Source of the DNA: Warburgia ugandensis
Lineage: Eukaryota; Streptophyta; Magnoliopsida; Canellales; Canellaceae
NCBI GenBank assembly: GCA_035236585.1
Contig: CP141128.1
Location: 29,045,618-29,109,617 of the forward strand
Length of the DNA stretch: 64,000 nt
Direction of reading: 5' to 3'
Shown here piece by piece: positions 47,400 through 61,258 of the stretch. Position 1 is the first letter of the stretch, and each line of letters opens with the position of its first letter. Under the pieces are notes generated by a model. The model ran no database searches. It was not told the origin of the DNA and worked only from the letters and a program-made list of their open reading frames with translations. The position numbers were made by a program, and so were the translations under genes.

Positions 47400-50129
47400 T
47401 AGGATGGACCATAGCGGACATTAAAGGAATTTGGCCTTGCTATGTGTATGCATAGAGTTCACCTAGAAGAAAATGCTAAATCATCTAGGAAACCATATAG
47501 GAGACTAAACCCTAATATGAAAGAGGTAGTTAGAGATCAAGTGCTAAAACTCTTAGATGTTGGTGTTATCTAACCTATTTCTAATAGCACTTGGGTCAGC
47601 CTAGTTTAGGTTGTACCCAAGAAATCTGAAGTCATGGTAATCCATAATGACAAGAGTGAGTTGGTCCCCACTCGCATGTCCACCTAATGGAGAGTTTGTA
47701 TAGAATACTGAAAATTGAACTTGACCACAAGGAATGACCTATCCTCTTCCCTTCATTGGCCAAATGCTAGAATGATTAGCTGGTCACAAATATTATTATT
47801 TACTAGATGGATACTCTATCTATAACAAAATCTCTATAACACCTAAAGATTAGGAGAAGACTAACTTCACTTGCCCTTTTGGGACCTTCACTTACTGTCG
47901 AATGCCTTTTAGACTTTGTAATGTTGCAGCTACTTTTGAAAGGTGTATGTTGAGCATATTTTATGATATGTGGAGAGGTTTTTGGAGGTGTTTATAGATG
48001 ATTTTTCAATATGGATCATTTGATGAATGCCAACACCTCTTAAAGTTAGTCCTTGTTAGATTTAGGAAAAGAACTTAGTGCTAAACTAGGAGAAATGTCA
48101 TTTTATGGTACAAAATGGCATTGTTTTAGGCAATATTATATCATATAATGGTGTAGAAGTAGACAAAGCGAAAGTGGATTTAATCTCTAAACATCCCCCT
48201 GCAAGGATGGTGAAGAAAATTCTATCATTTTTAGGCCATGCTGGTTTCTATAGGAGATTCATCAAATATTAGTTCAATTTCAAAGCCGTTATGTTTTTAC
48301 TTATGAAGGAGGTAACATTTTTACTTTAATGATAACTTTATAAAAGCATTTGAGCACATAAAGGCTGAACTCACTTTTGCGCCTATAATTTGACCACCAG
48401 ATTGGAGTGCACCATTTGAAATAATATGTGATGCTTCGAACTATGTGATTGGTGCTACGTTGGGGCAACATATTAGTAAACTCCCCCATGTGATATAGTA
48501 TGCTAGCAAGACACTAAATTATTCCCAACTCAATTATTCCTCTACAGAAAAAGAGTTTTCGGTAGTTGTATTTTCCTTACATCAATTTAGATTTTACTTA
48601 CTAAGATTTAAGGCCATTGTCTATTTAGACCATGCAACATTTGAATACCTTCTTTCCAATAAGGATTCCAAACATACTCTAATCCAATGGATGTTGTTGA
48701 TATAGGAGTTCGGTTTGGTAATTCGAGATACAAAGGGTTTCAAAAATGTTGTAGCCAACCACTTATCTAGGTTAGTTGTAGAGTCTACTAGTTAGAATGT
48801 GCCTATAATAAAAACCTTCCCATGTGAACAATTATTGCACATTTTCTAGTTGCCTTGGTATGCAAATATGGCCAATTATTTTGTTAGGGGTCAAATGGCT
48901 AACCACTACTCTAAATAGGATAGAAAAGGATTTATTACCAAGTTTAAGCATTTTTCCTTGGACAATCCGTACTTGATTAGGTGACTAGGAGATGCATACC
49001 AAATAATGAACATCATAAAATCATTTTCCTTTATCATGACAATGCATGCGGGGGCCACTATAGTTCTAGAAAGATAACTATAAAGATTTTGTACGGTAGT
49101 TTTCATTGGCCCACCATTCCAAGGATTCACATGCTTATTATGTAGCACGTGCTAGATGTCAATAGCTAGGGAGTATAAGTAAGAGGAATATTATGCCCTT
49201 GAACGTCATTTTGGTCACTGAGCCTTTTAATGTTTCGGGCATTCATTTTATGGCACCTTTCCCAATTTTGTTGGTTATTTGTACATCCTTGTGGACTTGA
49301 CTAGGTGTCAAAATGGGTAGAAGTGATACCATGTAAGACCGGTGACCACAAGGTACTAGTCAAGTTTTTAAAGGAAAATATACTTGCATGCTTTGGTACA
49401 CCATGGCCCATAATTATTGATAGGGGAAAACACTTTTGTCGCAAAGTGTTTGAGAACTTGATGAAGAAATGTGGTGTTACCCATAGGATTGCTACCCCTT
49501 ATCATCCTTGGACTAGTGGACAAGTAGAAGTATCAAATAGGGAGATAAAGAGAATCATAGAAAAGATACTCAATCCAAATTGGAGAGACTAATCTTTAAG
49601 ACTTAGTAATGCTTTATAGTCCTACTATACTACATAAAAAACCCCTATAAGCATGCCAACCTACTTCCCAGTCTATGAAAAAGTTTGTCATCTCCTAGTA
49701 GAACTTGAGCATAAAGCATATTGGGACATTAAAAAGCTCAATTTTGACTAGATAATGTTGGGACCTATAGGAAGCTCCAACATAATGAGTTTGATGAACT
49801 TAAGATGGATTCATATGAGTCCACCAAGATATGCAAAGATAGCATGAAAAGGCATAATGATAAACATGTTTTGCAAAAATTTCTTCACCATAGGACAAAA
49901 GGTCCTTTTGTACAACTTTATGTTGCACCTATTTCTAAGCAAACTTCATTCTTGATGGACCAAACCCTAAATTGTACATCATGTTTACCCTCATGGGGCC
50001 ATCAAGATAGAAAAGGACGGGGAGATTTCCAATGTAAATCAACAAAGGTTGAAAACCTATTTAGAGTTGGTAAACCCTGAAGTAGAAGAAATCTTACTAG
50101 AGAAATTAGTCTACCAAGACCCACCTTAG
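47400..50129 (+). pseudogene. Element A RT-RNase H-integrase remnant
   Basis: RT motifs: MLERLAGHKYYYLLDGYS near 47765, FTCPFGTFTYCRMPF near 47870 and the active site FLEVFIDDFSIW near 47980, the FMDDFS type of Athila. RNase H: ICDASNYVIGATLGQ near 48425. Integrase core: an open 95-codon stretch at 49305-49592 (KWVEVIPCKTGDHK, IIIDRGKHFC, ATPYHPWTSGQVEVSNREIK), which keeps the second Asp and the Glu of the DDE triad. It ends with VYPHGAIKIEKDGEI and QRLKTYLE before a stop at about 50129. Many stops throughout. Confidence 0.85.
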
Positions 50130-51740
50130 CATGTCCCAAGACACCTGCATCCATCGTAAGATCTGCATTCATCACAGAATTGTATGTCTGGCAAAAGATG
50201 CTAAACTTAGCACTCACTAGGAGTCAACCCAATGTTTTTCTTAGAGAGTCTCATTGTTCTATAGTACCCATTCATTATATAGAATCCTATTTTTTAGAAC
50301 ATTGGGGACAATGTTTAGTTCAGGTTGGGGTGTAGATATACGTGAGATTTCTGAGTTTTCTTGTATTTTTTTAAATTTATTTTGAGTTTTTATGGCCAAA
50401 GTTCCTTTACTTTCATGAGAATTGGATTTTTTGAAGCTTAGTATTTCTCCTACTTTAACTTCTTAATAGAAATGTATATGTTTAATTTTTCATTTTATTC
50501 ATGTCCTAAAGTATTTTATGAAAGTTAAATCTTAAAATATTCTTATACATAGTACATAGTCCAGACTAATATATATGACTTAGAGACTTTGAGGAAAATC
50601 AGCAGAGACTTATAACTAGGTGAGTATTAGTGATTAAAATTCCATAATTTCTTTAGTGTACATAAACTTTGAAAATATCCCAGTATCTTTGTTTTGGTCA
50701 ATTACCAAGAAATAATAGGAGGACTAACTTTGTTTTCTAAACATTTGTCAAATTTGATAGACTTTAAGAAACCTAGGAAATGATATAGGCCATCCTTGTT
50801 ATACCTCAAAGACATAAATCCTACCCAATATATTATACCACTAGTTAGACCCTTTACATCTACTTTAACCCAAGAAACCCAATTACAATATCCATTACCT
50901 ATCATTCAAAAATGAGTGTAAATGGTAGAAAAATGACAAAAATCTAAGAATTGAAAAACATTAAAATGTCTATAAAAAAACCAAAAACAAAAGTTATCAA
51001 ATGAAGAGAGAGGGAAAATAGAAAATATATTCGCTTCAATACACCCAAAAGAAAAGTAGACCAATTATTGAAAACCACCACTCAAGTTCGAAATTTTGTC
51101 CTATCCAAAGATTTGTTGATCTCAAGGTGGACGATAGCCTTAATGAGTATATAAATCGGAAGGAATTAAGGTCAACTAACCATGCTGGTCTTGGTAATGG
51201 CATATGTTCTTAGGGATCACATTTCTTGTCTCATTTGTACTTATAAGATTATGTGAACTATTAGTATCTTTGGATCTAGTCACATAGTGAGAGAACTTTA
51301 TTTGACCCTTTTCTTAGAGGGCTTTATTTCTGAGTGTATACCGGTGAGGATTTGAGGTCAAAACATCATTCCAGTGGAGTATAAGCATATCTATTTAGAA
51401 GTGTAGATTATGTAGCCTATACACACACGACACTCCGATATATAACTGTAGTAAAATGGCTTTGGTATGTGGGTAACTTTAGAATTTCTCATTCATCTTT
51501 ATTAAGTTGCTAAAGCTAGTAGAGTACTAATGGATGATAATTCTCTGAGATAAAATACACTTAGCCTTATTGAATTTTGTGGGTATATTCATTGTAAACA
51601 CTCACAAGGCTTAAATCATTGACTAGGGGTTTAAGGGCTTGTTTCATATGCTAAATGCAATTGTGAGTACCTACAAAAACATCAACCAATTTTGTTTTGA
51701 TGATTTTATACTTGTTTTGTCCAAGACTAGCAAAATACTA
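50130..51740 (+). other. Element A 3' non-coding region
   Basis: No env-like frame is recognisable between pol and the 3' LTR. The stretch is AT-rich with short frames only. Positions 51040-51155 have a relative at 3950-4121. Text near 50180-50330 (AKDAKLST, then CLVQVG) matches what I recall of Athila 3' regions. Confidence 0.6.
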
Positions 51741-51749
51741 GTTGGGGGT
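51741..51749 (+). other. Element A polypurine tract
   Basis: GTTGGGGGT directly precedes the TGTGATAAATATTC start of the LTR. The exact LTR start could be 51750 or 51752. Confidence 0.7.
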
Positions 51750-53273
51750 TGTGATAAATATTCAATTTTTTACCCAATTAGCAATTCATGTGTTATATAT
51801 TATACGAATTATTCAAAAAAATTTCAAAAATTTACAACACAGGCATTTCTGAGCTAATTATTCAAAAGTTTAATATTTTGTAGGTTCAAAGCTAATCTTG
51901 AGTATGTTAATTATCAAAATTTTCTAAGATTTAGTTAAATTATTATTTTTTTTATCTTTTGTAGGTATTGAGATGATGATCTAATGGCCGAGATTGATCA
52001 AGATGGGTGATTAAGGATCAACTTGGATGGTTAGGGCTTAAATTTCAACATATCAAAGATCAATCAAGGTTCACTGTCATCTTATGGTAGGTAGTTGAAT
52101 TCAATAAAGTGATTGAAAGAGTTCAAGATAACTAGCCTTGGCCCATGCAATTCCACTACCTTTGCATGAGAATCCAAGCCATGAAAGCCAAATGAGCTAA
52201 GCAATTCAAGCCATGAAGCCAAGGGACTCAGGCATTGAAGGCCCTAAGCATGGAGCCATCAAAGTGAGCCATTTAAGTCATGTTTGCTAAGTCAACAGGG
52301 AGCCACACAGTTGGAGGAAATTCAAGAAATTATCCACTTTCCAACATTGTGAATTGAAGAAGATTATCTAGAGGAACATTAAATTGTCAATGGGAAGATA
52401 TGCATGCAAGGTGGACCAATAGGAAAAAAAGCCTTAAGTTTTAAACTTTTTTCTTTTCTTTTCTCTCTCCCTATCTTTGCATATTTACCTCTCTTTTCTC
52501 TCTCTTTTCACACTTCCATGTGAAACACATCTTAAGGAAGGGAGTTCCATGCACCATTCCTTGAAAAGTGGCTCCTCCCCTTAGATGTTGTACATTCTAA
52601 TTCCATCTCTTTCCACCTTTCCACCTCATCTCCTTTCCACTCACCTTTCTAGTTTCCTACATTCCTAGAACCTTCCTAAAGTCCTACTTCCAATTCCCTT
52701 CCTAAGTTACATATCCTATACAACACCTTTCCCCGTTCACTTCAATCCTTTGTTATCTCACCTAGGATATATCTAGCAAATTTTATCTTTCATAAAGGAG
52801 GAGATCATCTATAAGAAGGCAGCACTACAACACATACTCCATAAGGAATACCATGCCACTCTACTTGGGTGGTTTTCTATGCCGCATCAAGCTCTCCACA
52901 CCTCCTACCTTGGCTTCCATCCTTGGTATTCCATGTCTCCTTCATGCTTCAGCACACTCCTTGCTCTTCGTCCTTTAGCTTTTGCACTTCTTTTCGGGTT
53001 GGTTCTTCATGTTCCTTTACTTTCCTTTTTGCATGCCTTGCTTCTTACTTCCATGTGCATAGTTCTAGCTTACTTTTTAAATTGTTCAAGGCTTTCTCAA
53101 CTTCTTTTTGCTTAGTTTACATGATTCAAAGTCTCTTCTCTCTTCTAGTGATAGTTAAGAGAAAGGTAGCCATGAATCATCTTTGTTTCCCTCTCTATTT
53201 TGGATTATTGTTGCTCTCTTATTGAATTTGTTTCCTTCATCTTGCACCCTATCCTTCATTATCTCTTCTTATT
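51750..53273 (+). repeat. Element A 3' LTR, 5' portion
   Basis: It is related to the minus-strand sequence of I4, as described there. E3 cuts it at 53274, and its remainder should lie beyond the right edge of the window. The 118-codon frame at 52869-53225 is low-complexity, pyrimidine-rich LTR sequence; I do not consider it a gene. Confidence 0.7.
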
Positions 53274-56200
53274 TGTAACACCCCAGGTTTTTACAACATT
53301 TTTTTTTAATAATAATTGTTGTAGTTCGGATCCAAAAATCAAAAAATTGTATTCAATTATTTTATTAGAATACTAATATCAAATCCAACGTCAAAATCAA
53401 TAGTGCCTTTATTTTAAAAACAATAGATATCCAAAAACATAAAAAAGTGGCCTAGGGTCTATCCATCATAACATTCCACCATACTTAAAGTAATGTCCAT
53501 CATATGTCTAACTACTAAAATCAAATCCATACAATGAAAGTATACAATCCATAAAGTAAGTTCAATTTGTAGGCCTTCTAATAACTCACATCAAGCTATC
53601 TATCAGTCAAATCAAAGTGATCCCCACTACTATCACTGTCTCTCTACGGTCTTGCCCTTCCTGTTGTCGTACTCAAGATCTAGGGCATTGTAAAACAAAG
53701 TAATGCATTAGCAAGCTATTGCTGTGTAAGTACATATACATTTAATGTAATGATAAGGGAAACCAAAATCAAATAACAATATGGATATAATGTGTAGATC
53801 AATCATCCATGAAATTATAATTATCATAAGTAATACCAATATAATCTTAAAACATCATATATGATAAAACAAGCATCTCATGGATTGAAAACATGATAAT
53901 CTAGAGAATGTAAAACATGATATGATCCAAAATCAATGAGCATACAATCACAATAGGGCACTCCAAGGTACGTGGGTCCCACGAGGGTCTCATACACTCA
54001 TATAACAGATCATCAGTACTCATATCAAACCTCTGAGTGTCATCACACCTAGGCATACAATAACATTACCATGCTCCTCATGTAAGCATACAGAACAAGA
54101 GCATGGATCGTCATACCGTAGTGGCAGCCCCTCTAGGGTCTCAACTATTGCTACTCCCTTTCGACACCATAACAGGAGACTTAATGTCCACCCCCATTGA
54201 AAGGCCTGGATCTATAGTGTGCACTATCCATGTTACCAAACCCCTACCAAAAGCCATCGGTGGGTAGGTGTCTATCATATCACAATTTCAGACGATGGGT
54301 GGCTGGCCCTACTCCCTCCTAGCATAACATTCATCAGATGAGAGCACTCGTCACAAATCATAAAACATGAAAATCACGTATCACATAAAACCAAGAGCAC
54401 TCATGGCTCGCAATCCCCAAGGCATGACCCTCATCCCAAGGTTAGCCTCTCAAAGGACTATCCACCAAGCCTCCACTGTCATCCTTATGAAAACTCATCA
54501 GTTTCAGTGGTGCAATAAAGAAAGATAATTACTAATCATATATAAGATACGCGGTATTAATCTCATAAAACAATCGATCATAAACCCATTCAATACATTA
54601 TTGAAATCAAATATCGATTATAGCATAAAACTTTGAGTTTCACAAATCATAGACTAAATAAACAAGTGCAAATGAATCAAAATCAACCATGATACTATGA
54701 TAATGCAAGGTTTTAGAAATCAAACATAACATTAAATGTCGTCACCTACCTCAATGAGGGATAGCCCAATTCAAGCATGTAAATCTCTTAGTTCACATAC
54801 TCAGATGTACTTGTCAGTATCAGAGTACCATTTTTGCGTCATTTATTGTCCCTTAACAAATTTCATCCTATGCTTTTCTCGTAATTTCTACCCATTTATG
54901 TATAAATATATATAATCATTTCCCAAATCTAGATCTTAGCATTAATCAACCATCTAGATCATTTGATTCATCTTTATGTACATGTTTATCTAGAGATTGA
55001 CATATATCTCTGTAATTACACATAGATCTGAGAGTTAGATACCTTTTTGATCAGGCACTCTTAAGACACCTGATCAGATCAATGATCAAGATCACTTCTT
55101 CTAAAAAATTGCTAGAGATCCAATCTTCTAATCCCCTAGATCATCTCATATTTGACACATGCAATTCATTGCTAAGGCCTGATTATCCATTGATCAGCTT
55201 AATCTAAGTTATTAAATAATATTTTACGATTTGACTAATTTAAAAGTGGTCAAATGTAGGTTTTCAAGTCAAATCTAGGTCTATGTCATTAAGGCAATCG
55301 TAACAAATGTTTCCAATCATGATTTGGACGTCTATAGCTCTCAAAATAAAGCTTTTAGTGAAAAGACTTCATAAATTAATATAGGGGTCGGGCGATGTTT
55401 GCACTGATTTACACTGGTGACACAGTTTACACTGGTTTATACCAGTGTAAACCGGGATCCCCAAGATGCCCGCTCCCAGAACGGGCCACGGGATGAACCA
55501 CATGCATCCTGGTCGCCGGGATGCTCCTCCACGTGCATCCCGATCGCCAAGACGCTAAGCATTTCGGCTTTCTATGATAGCACGCAAAAATGCCCATGCA
55601 CATGCATGCACACGACGGTGCACACCTATGCATTCATCTACGTTTGGGCATCTCGATCGGCGTCCTAGCATCAGTGACAGGACACCAATGCGGTTGCTGT
55701 CACAGGAGACAACGATCAGACTCCAGTCATCTCTGGTGACTCCCAAAGTGCTCAAAATTTGTGATTTTTACACTCTTTTGTTTGGAATTTCATGTACATT
55801 CATTTTTTGACACTCCTTTTGATTATTTTGCCAAAAACTAAGGTTTTTTCTCAATTTCTCTCATGTTCCTAAAGTTTTCCTATGTACTATTTTTCTTGAT
55901 TTTTGGAGTCACCAGCCGTTAGATTTTCCTAATTTTTAAAGGGTTTGTTCTTAGGTTCATTATGCACAGGATGAGCAATCTAATCATTGATTTGATACTA
56001 TTTCATCAATTTATTCCCACGACTACAGTAGGGTACATAGAGTCCCTGGGAGAATGATGAACCCTCGTCATTTTTCGGCACCAATATACACTATAAATAG
56101 AAGGGGGAAAAAGGGAGGAGACCTACCTCAATCAGTCAGACTGTCGTTGACACTACTAGAGAGGATTTTTTTCAAGCTTTTTCAGTGCTACAATTCGGCT

Positions 56201-56593
56201 AGGGATCTTTAGAAAATCCTAATCTCTAGAGACAAGAGGGTTTGGATGGAGTGGTTGAACAAGAAGGTGGTGAATTTTATCACTGGTGCTCCCTCTTTCT
56301 CAGTCATCGACCTATTTTTCCGGAAAAGGAGTTAGAGATGATAGGGGAAGGTGTTGTTATAAAAAACAGCCCCTGTACTTTGGGCCTCTTAAAATTACTA
56401 AAATGCCCTTTCATCTTTAGCGGTTCATAACTTCTCCATCTGAGCTCCATTTTCTACATTCTTTATACCGTTCAATTTTTATCAACGCGTACTTTCTAGT
56501 TTTTGTGTTTTCAAAACCAAATTCTATGCATAAAATTTTAATTAATTTATTTATTTTATTACTAATTAAGGATTAAAAATTGAGGATATTACA
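53274..56593 (-). repeat. E3 3' LTR
   Basis: On the minus strand it starts TGTAATATCC (56593) and ends CCTGGGGTGTTACA (53274), 3320 bp. It aligns with 61259-64000. It includes a donor-like GAGGTAGGTGA at 54742-54752, a GTGGCTGGCCC module near 54300 and a 12-bp inverted repeat at 55425-55452. The first 100 bp at the low-coordinate end differ from the 5' LTR. Confidence 0.9.
55425..55452. repeat. 12-bp inverted repeat in E3 LTR
   Basis: GTTTACACTGGT, TTAT, ACCAGTGTAAAC: perfect arms with a 4-base loop, preceded by a third TTTACACTGGT at 55408. The partner LTR has a decayed version near 63370-63405. Confidence 0.8.
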
Positions 56594-56606
56594 TCCTTCC
56601 CACCTT
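56594..56606 (-). other. E3 polypurine tract
   Basis: The minus strand reads AAGGTGGGAAGGA directly before the TGTAATATCC start of the 3' LTR. Confidence 0.85.
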
Positions 56607-56649
56607 ATAAAAATTTCGTCCTTGAAATTTTGGTATATACCTCTAGTAA

Positions 56650-59250
56650 ATAATTTTGAGTGGATCCTCCTCATCTCCTCTTTTATCTCCCATGTGGCCT
56701 CTTGTAATGAGTGATGCTACCAAAGGACTTTGACTAATGAAATAGTTTTAGTCCTCAACTCCTTGACTTTTGTATCCAGTACACACACAGGTCTCTCCTC
56801 AAATGTCATATCAGGCTGTAACTTTGCTGGGATCTACTCCAACAAGATTGATGGATCTCGCAAGTACTTCATCAGCATAGATACATGGAAGACGTCATGT
56901 ACATTTGCCAACTATGGTGGTAAGGCTAGCTGACATGCTCCTGACCCAACTCTGTGTAAAATCTCAAAAGGCCCAATGTACATGGGGTTAAGTTTGCCTT
57001 TATTCCCAAACCTCATCACTCCTTTAATAGGAGAAACCATTAAGAATACATGCTCACCTTTAGAGAACTCTAGGTCATTCCGCCTCTTGTCAACATAACT
57101 CTTCTGGCAGTTGTGAGCTATCAACAATCTCTATCGAATAAGTCAAACTTTCTCTGCACACTCTTCCACCAACTCGAACTTCACTATGTGTCTCTCTCCT
57201 ACATCACTCCAACATAAGGGTGACCGACAAGGCCTACCATAAAATGCCTCGTATGGAGCCATGCCAATACTTACGTGATAATTTTTATTATAGGAAAACT
57301 CTAGCAGTGGTAAATGATCCTCCCAGCTGCCCTTCTAATCCATAACACAAGCCCGTAGCATATCCTTAATTGTCTAAATGGTCCTCTCGATCTGACCATC
57401 TGTCTGAGGGTGGAATGCCATGCAGAATTTCAACCTCGATCATAAAGCCTCTTGCACGCTCTTTTAGTACTTCGAGGCAAATTGAGTGTCTCAATAAGAT
57501 ATAATCTTCAAAGAAACTCCATGTAGACTTACAATCTCCTTGACATACAATTTCCCTAGGCTATCCACTGTTTGATTTTGCTTGATAGGAAGGAAATGAG
57601 TGGACTTGGTCAATCTGTCCACAATGACCCATATCATGTCATGCCCGCTAACAATCCTTGAAAGGGCCACAATGAAATCCATGGTAATATGCTCCCACTT
57701 CCACTCAAGAAGATCCAATGTCTGTAAGTAGTCCTGATGGTCGCTGATGCTTTGCTTTGACCTGCTGACGGGTCAAACACTTTACTACACACTCTCCAAC
57801 ATCTTTCTTCATTCTGTTCCACCAAAAATGTCTCTTGAGGTCAGATACATCTTCGTACCTTCAGGATGGATTATATACTAGGACTGGTGTGCCTCTTGAA
57901 GTAACTCACACTTCAAATCCTCATCTGCCAATACTACCAACCTACCCTTGAATCTGACTCCTCCATCCAGTCCTCTCATAAAATCTGTCCTATCTGCTAG
58001 ATCCTGTGTCTCTTTATCCTTGCCCTGTGCCTCTAAAATCCTAGCAAAGAACTTTGACCAAGTCGACAAATTGGCAATCATTACTCCAGACTTCCTACTT
58101 AAGGCATCTACAGCGACGTTAGCCTTCCCTGAGTGGTACTGTATGGTGAAGTCGAAGTCCTTGAAATATTCCATCCATCTACGCTGCCTCATGTTCAAAT
58201 CACTCTGAGTAAAGAAGTACTTGAGGCTCTTATGATCAGTGAATACTTCAAACTTCTTGCCATATATATAATGTCCCTAGGACTTTAACGCAAATACCAC
58301 TGCTGCTAACTCTAGATCATGTGTTGGGTAATTTACCTCATGTGTCTTAAGCTGTCTCGACTCATAGGCAATTACCTTTCCATGTTGCATCAACACTACT
58401 CCTAATCCTTTATTCGAGGCATCGCAATAAACTACATAACCTCCTACACCTGATGGTAATGTCAACACTAGGGTAGTAGTAAGTCTCCTCTTGAACTCTT
58501 AGAAGCTCTCCTCGCATGCATCGGTCCAAACAAACTAAGTGTCTTTTAGGGTCAGGGTAGTTAAAGGTAACACAATCTCCATGAATCCCTCGATGAACCG
58601 ACGATAATATCCTGTCAAACCAATAAAACTGTGTATCTCTATCACTATCTTCGGCCTCTCCCAATGTAGCACTGCCTCAACGTTCACCAGGTCTACAGCC
58701 ACTCCATCCTTAGATACCACATGGCCTAAGAATTGCACCTGAACTGACAAAAAATCACACTTACTGAACATGCCAAACAACTGATGTCGATGAAGTGTGT
58801 CGAATATCGTGTGGAGATTCTCCCTGTGTGCCTCATGACTAGGCAAGTAAATTAAGATATCATCAACAAAGGCAATCACGAACTTATCCAAGTAAGCTCA
58901 GAAGACATGGTTCATTAGGTCCATGAACACTGCAAGTGCGTTTGTCAATCCAAACGGCATCACTAAAAACTCATAGTGGCCATAGCGCCTCCTAAAAGTA
59001 GTCTTTGAGATATCCTCCTCTAACCCTCAACTAATGATATCTTGATCTTAGGCCTATCTTGGAGAATATTTGTTCTAATTGGAGTTGATAAAAAAGATCA
59101 TCTATGTGTGGCACAGTGTATCAGTTCTTTAGAGTGACACTATTTAGCAACCGATAGTCAATGCATAGTCTTAGTGATCCGTCCTTTTTCTTCACAAAAA
59201 GGACTGGTGCTCCCCATGGTGATCCGCTCGGCCTGATGAAGCCCTTATCT
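56650..59250 (-). pseudogene. E3 pol: RT, RNase H, integrase, chromodomain
   Basis: From high to low coordinates: RT (KKKDGS near 59190; FVDDILIYL near 58860 in a 118-codon stretch); RNase H (CDASNKGLG near 58430, TDHKSL near 58235, VDALSRKS near 58105); integrase (ITMDFIVAL and WVIVDRLTKS near 57690-57620, HPQTDGQIERT near 57400); SYVDKRRNDLEF and FNKGKLNP-like text in a 71-codon piece ending with GPFEIL (about 56970); and a chromodomain-like tail (LVKVLW...EATWEIKEEM, about 56750-56660). The second catalytic Asp of integrase reads Y followed by a stop. More than ten stops break the frame. Confidence 0.88.
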
Positions 59251-59264
59251 AATAACTCATGCAA

Positions 59265-61121
59265 CTATACTTTAGGCTCTCTCAACTCTGCTAGGGCCAT
59301 TCTGTATTGTGCCTTAGAGATAGGTGATGGACCTGGCACTAAGTCAATGGTAAAGGCAATCTTTCTACTCGGCAGAAATCCTAGAAACTCCTTAGGGAAA
59401 ACATCTGCAAACTCACAGACAAAATCAATATTGTCAATATGTGCTTGCTTCCTGTCCTCAACAGTCATATAAGAAAGAAACACTCTGCACCTTGATGAAT
59501 AAAATTGTCATGCTTTCATAGCAGATATAATGCATGTAGTTATTAGGATTTTTATTCCCTAGAACAATATTTCTGATTGCCCAGGAATATGAAAAATGAC
59601 CTGCTTCTTTTGGCAGTCTACAATAGCCCAGTAGCTAGTTAACCAATCCATCCCAAATATAATATCGTAGTCAACCATGTCTAATAAAATAAAGTCAGAA
59701 TCCATCCTCATGCCTGATATCTCCATAGGTATCTTTAAGAGATACTTAGTAGTCTCTACTGTCTCTTCCACGGGTGTCATAATATCCAACCTAGATGCTA
59801 ATTTATGCACACACAGATCAAGGCAAGATGCAAAAATACATGAAGTAAAAGAATGAGTGGACCCTATTTCAAAGAGGGCCCTGGCATGTTAGTCTGAGAC
59901 TAGCAGAGTACCTTTGACGACCTGGTGTGATGCTTATGTCTGCCCTGATGTGATACTAAACACTCGTCCCTGACTATACGGCGCGGTAGCTGTCGCTACA
60001 CCCATCTCGGTTTGCTTCTCCCTCTATCCCTTAGGATAGTCTTTAATGAAATGTCCCACTTCTCCACAGTTAAAGCAGCTGTATGGCTGTCTTTGGAAAG
60101 GTGGTTGGTGCTATCATTGTTGTTGGGCCTGACTTTGATGCTGTGGCCTGTCGAATCTATTACACCCTCGCCCAGAGTGCCAACCCTTACACCTGTCGCA
60201 TCTCTTCTTCTATGTGTCTCTCTTAGGCTTAGTCGGTGGCTAGTAACCTGATGCTTTATGTGCTTGCATAGCACTGAAAGGTCTCTTGCCCTTAGTGGGC
60301 TAGTACGCACTCTCTCTAGTCCTAAGAGAATTCTTCTTTAGCATGGAGGCCATGTCAACTGCATCCTGCACAGTAGTGAGTCATGAAGTAATCACCAGAT
60401 CTCTCAGCCAAGGTGTCAATCCATCCATTGCCTCCTTATCTGAGGCAAGTGCATCAGGAGCAAACCTCCTTAGTTAGGTAAATCGGTTCATGTATTGCTG
60501 AACTGTCATGTCTCTCTGCTCCAGGGTAGCAAATTCTTTCTTCAGTGATTGCAATGCATGAGGTGGAAAGTATTGAGTATTAAAAGCCTGCTTAAAGGCC
60601 TCCCATGTCATCATCTCTATAGGATCTAGTCACGTAAGTGTAAAAGTCTGCCACCAAAAGCCTGCCTCACCCTGTAGTAAGTAGGCAGCTACCCGGACTT
60701 GATCCTCTGGTGCAATCTTCATCACGTCAAATGTCCTCTCTACCTCAAATAACCATGGCTCAACCTCCTCAGTATCCCTGTCACCATAGAAGGGTGGCAC
60801 CATCTTTTGCAATCATTCTAATAGTTTATCTGTCTTCTTAGAATCACTTGTAGCATCACCCTCAATGGTCTTAGGTGCTGGTGGTGCCTGCATTTGATGT
60901 GTAGAATGAATAGATGAACCCACTGGTGCCATTGGAGGTGGTGTCGCAGGGTTAGGGTTCATGACCAGAATCGTAGTCCTAATATTCTACTGTATGAGGG
61001 GTATCAACCATAACATCACCCTATTCACTAACTTAGCATTGCAATCCCCTTGATTAGAGGACTCAGCAGGTGGGGCGACTAGCATAGCAGGGGTGGACCT
61101 TGTCCTTCTTCGAGGAGCCAT
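59265..61121 (-). pseudogene. E3 gag and protease remnant
   Basis: Starting at ATG 61121 (MAPRRRTRSTPAML), the gag core is seen at 60830-60300: MVPPFYGDRDTEEVEPWLFE, AAYLLQGEAGFWW, FPPHALQSLKKEF and TVQQY. Zinc knuckle one is CX2CX3HX4C near 60200-60160. Knuckle two, near 60080-60035, reads CFNCGEVGHFIKDY, again with tyrosine at the fourth position. The protease site reads FEIGSTHSF near 59860, so the catalytic Asp is lost; the later DIIFGMDWL block is at about 59660. Stops are frequent. Confidence 0.85.
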
Positions 61122-61244
61122 CTGTCAAGTATTTAAATATCACTGAGGGTAAGTTCCTCTTTCCTAGTTCCTCTTTAAATACAATTTATGGATTGTCACC
61201 TACATATGAGTGGACATTTGTAAGGATTATGATGGAATAGACTG

Positions 61245-61256
61245 GCTCTGATACCA
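61245..61256 (-). other. E3 primer binding site
   Basis: The minus strand reads TGGTATCAGAGC two bases after the 5' LTR end at 61259, matching initiator tRNA-Met. Confidence 0.93.
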
Positions 61257-61258
61257 AC

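Noticed and set aside
52869-53225. 118-codon open frame with a leader-like hydrophobic start
   Set aside because: It is low-complexity, pyrimidine-rich sequence within the 3' LTR of element A, with no recognisable family.
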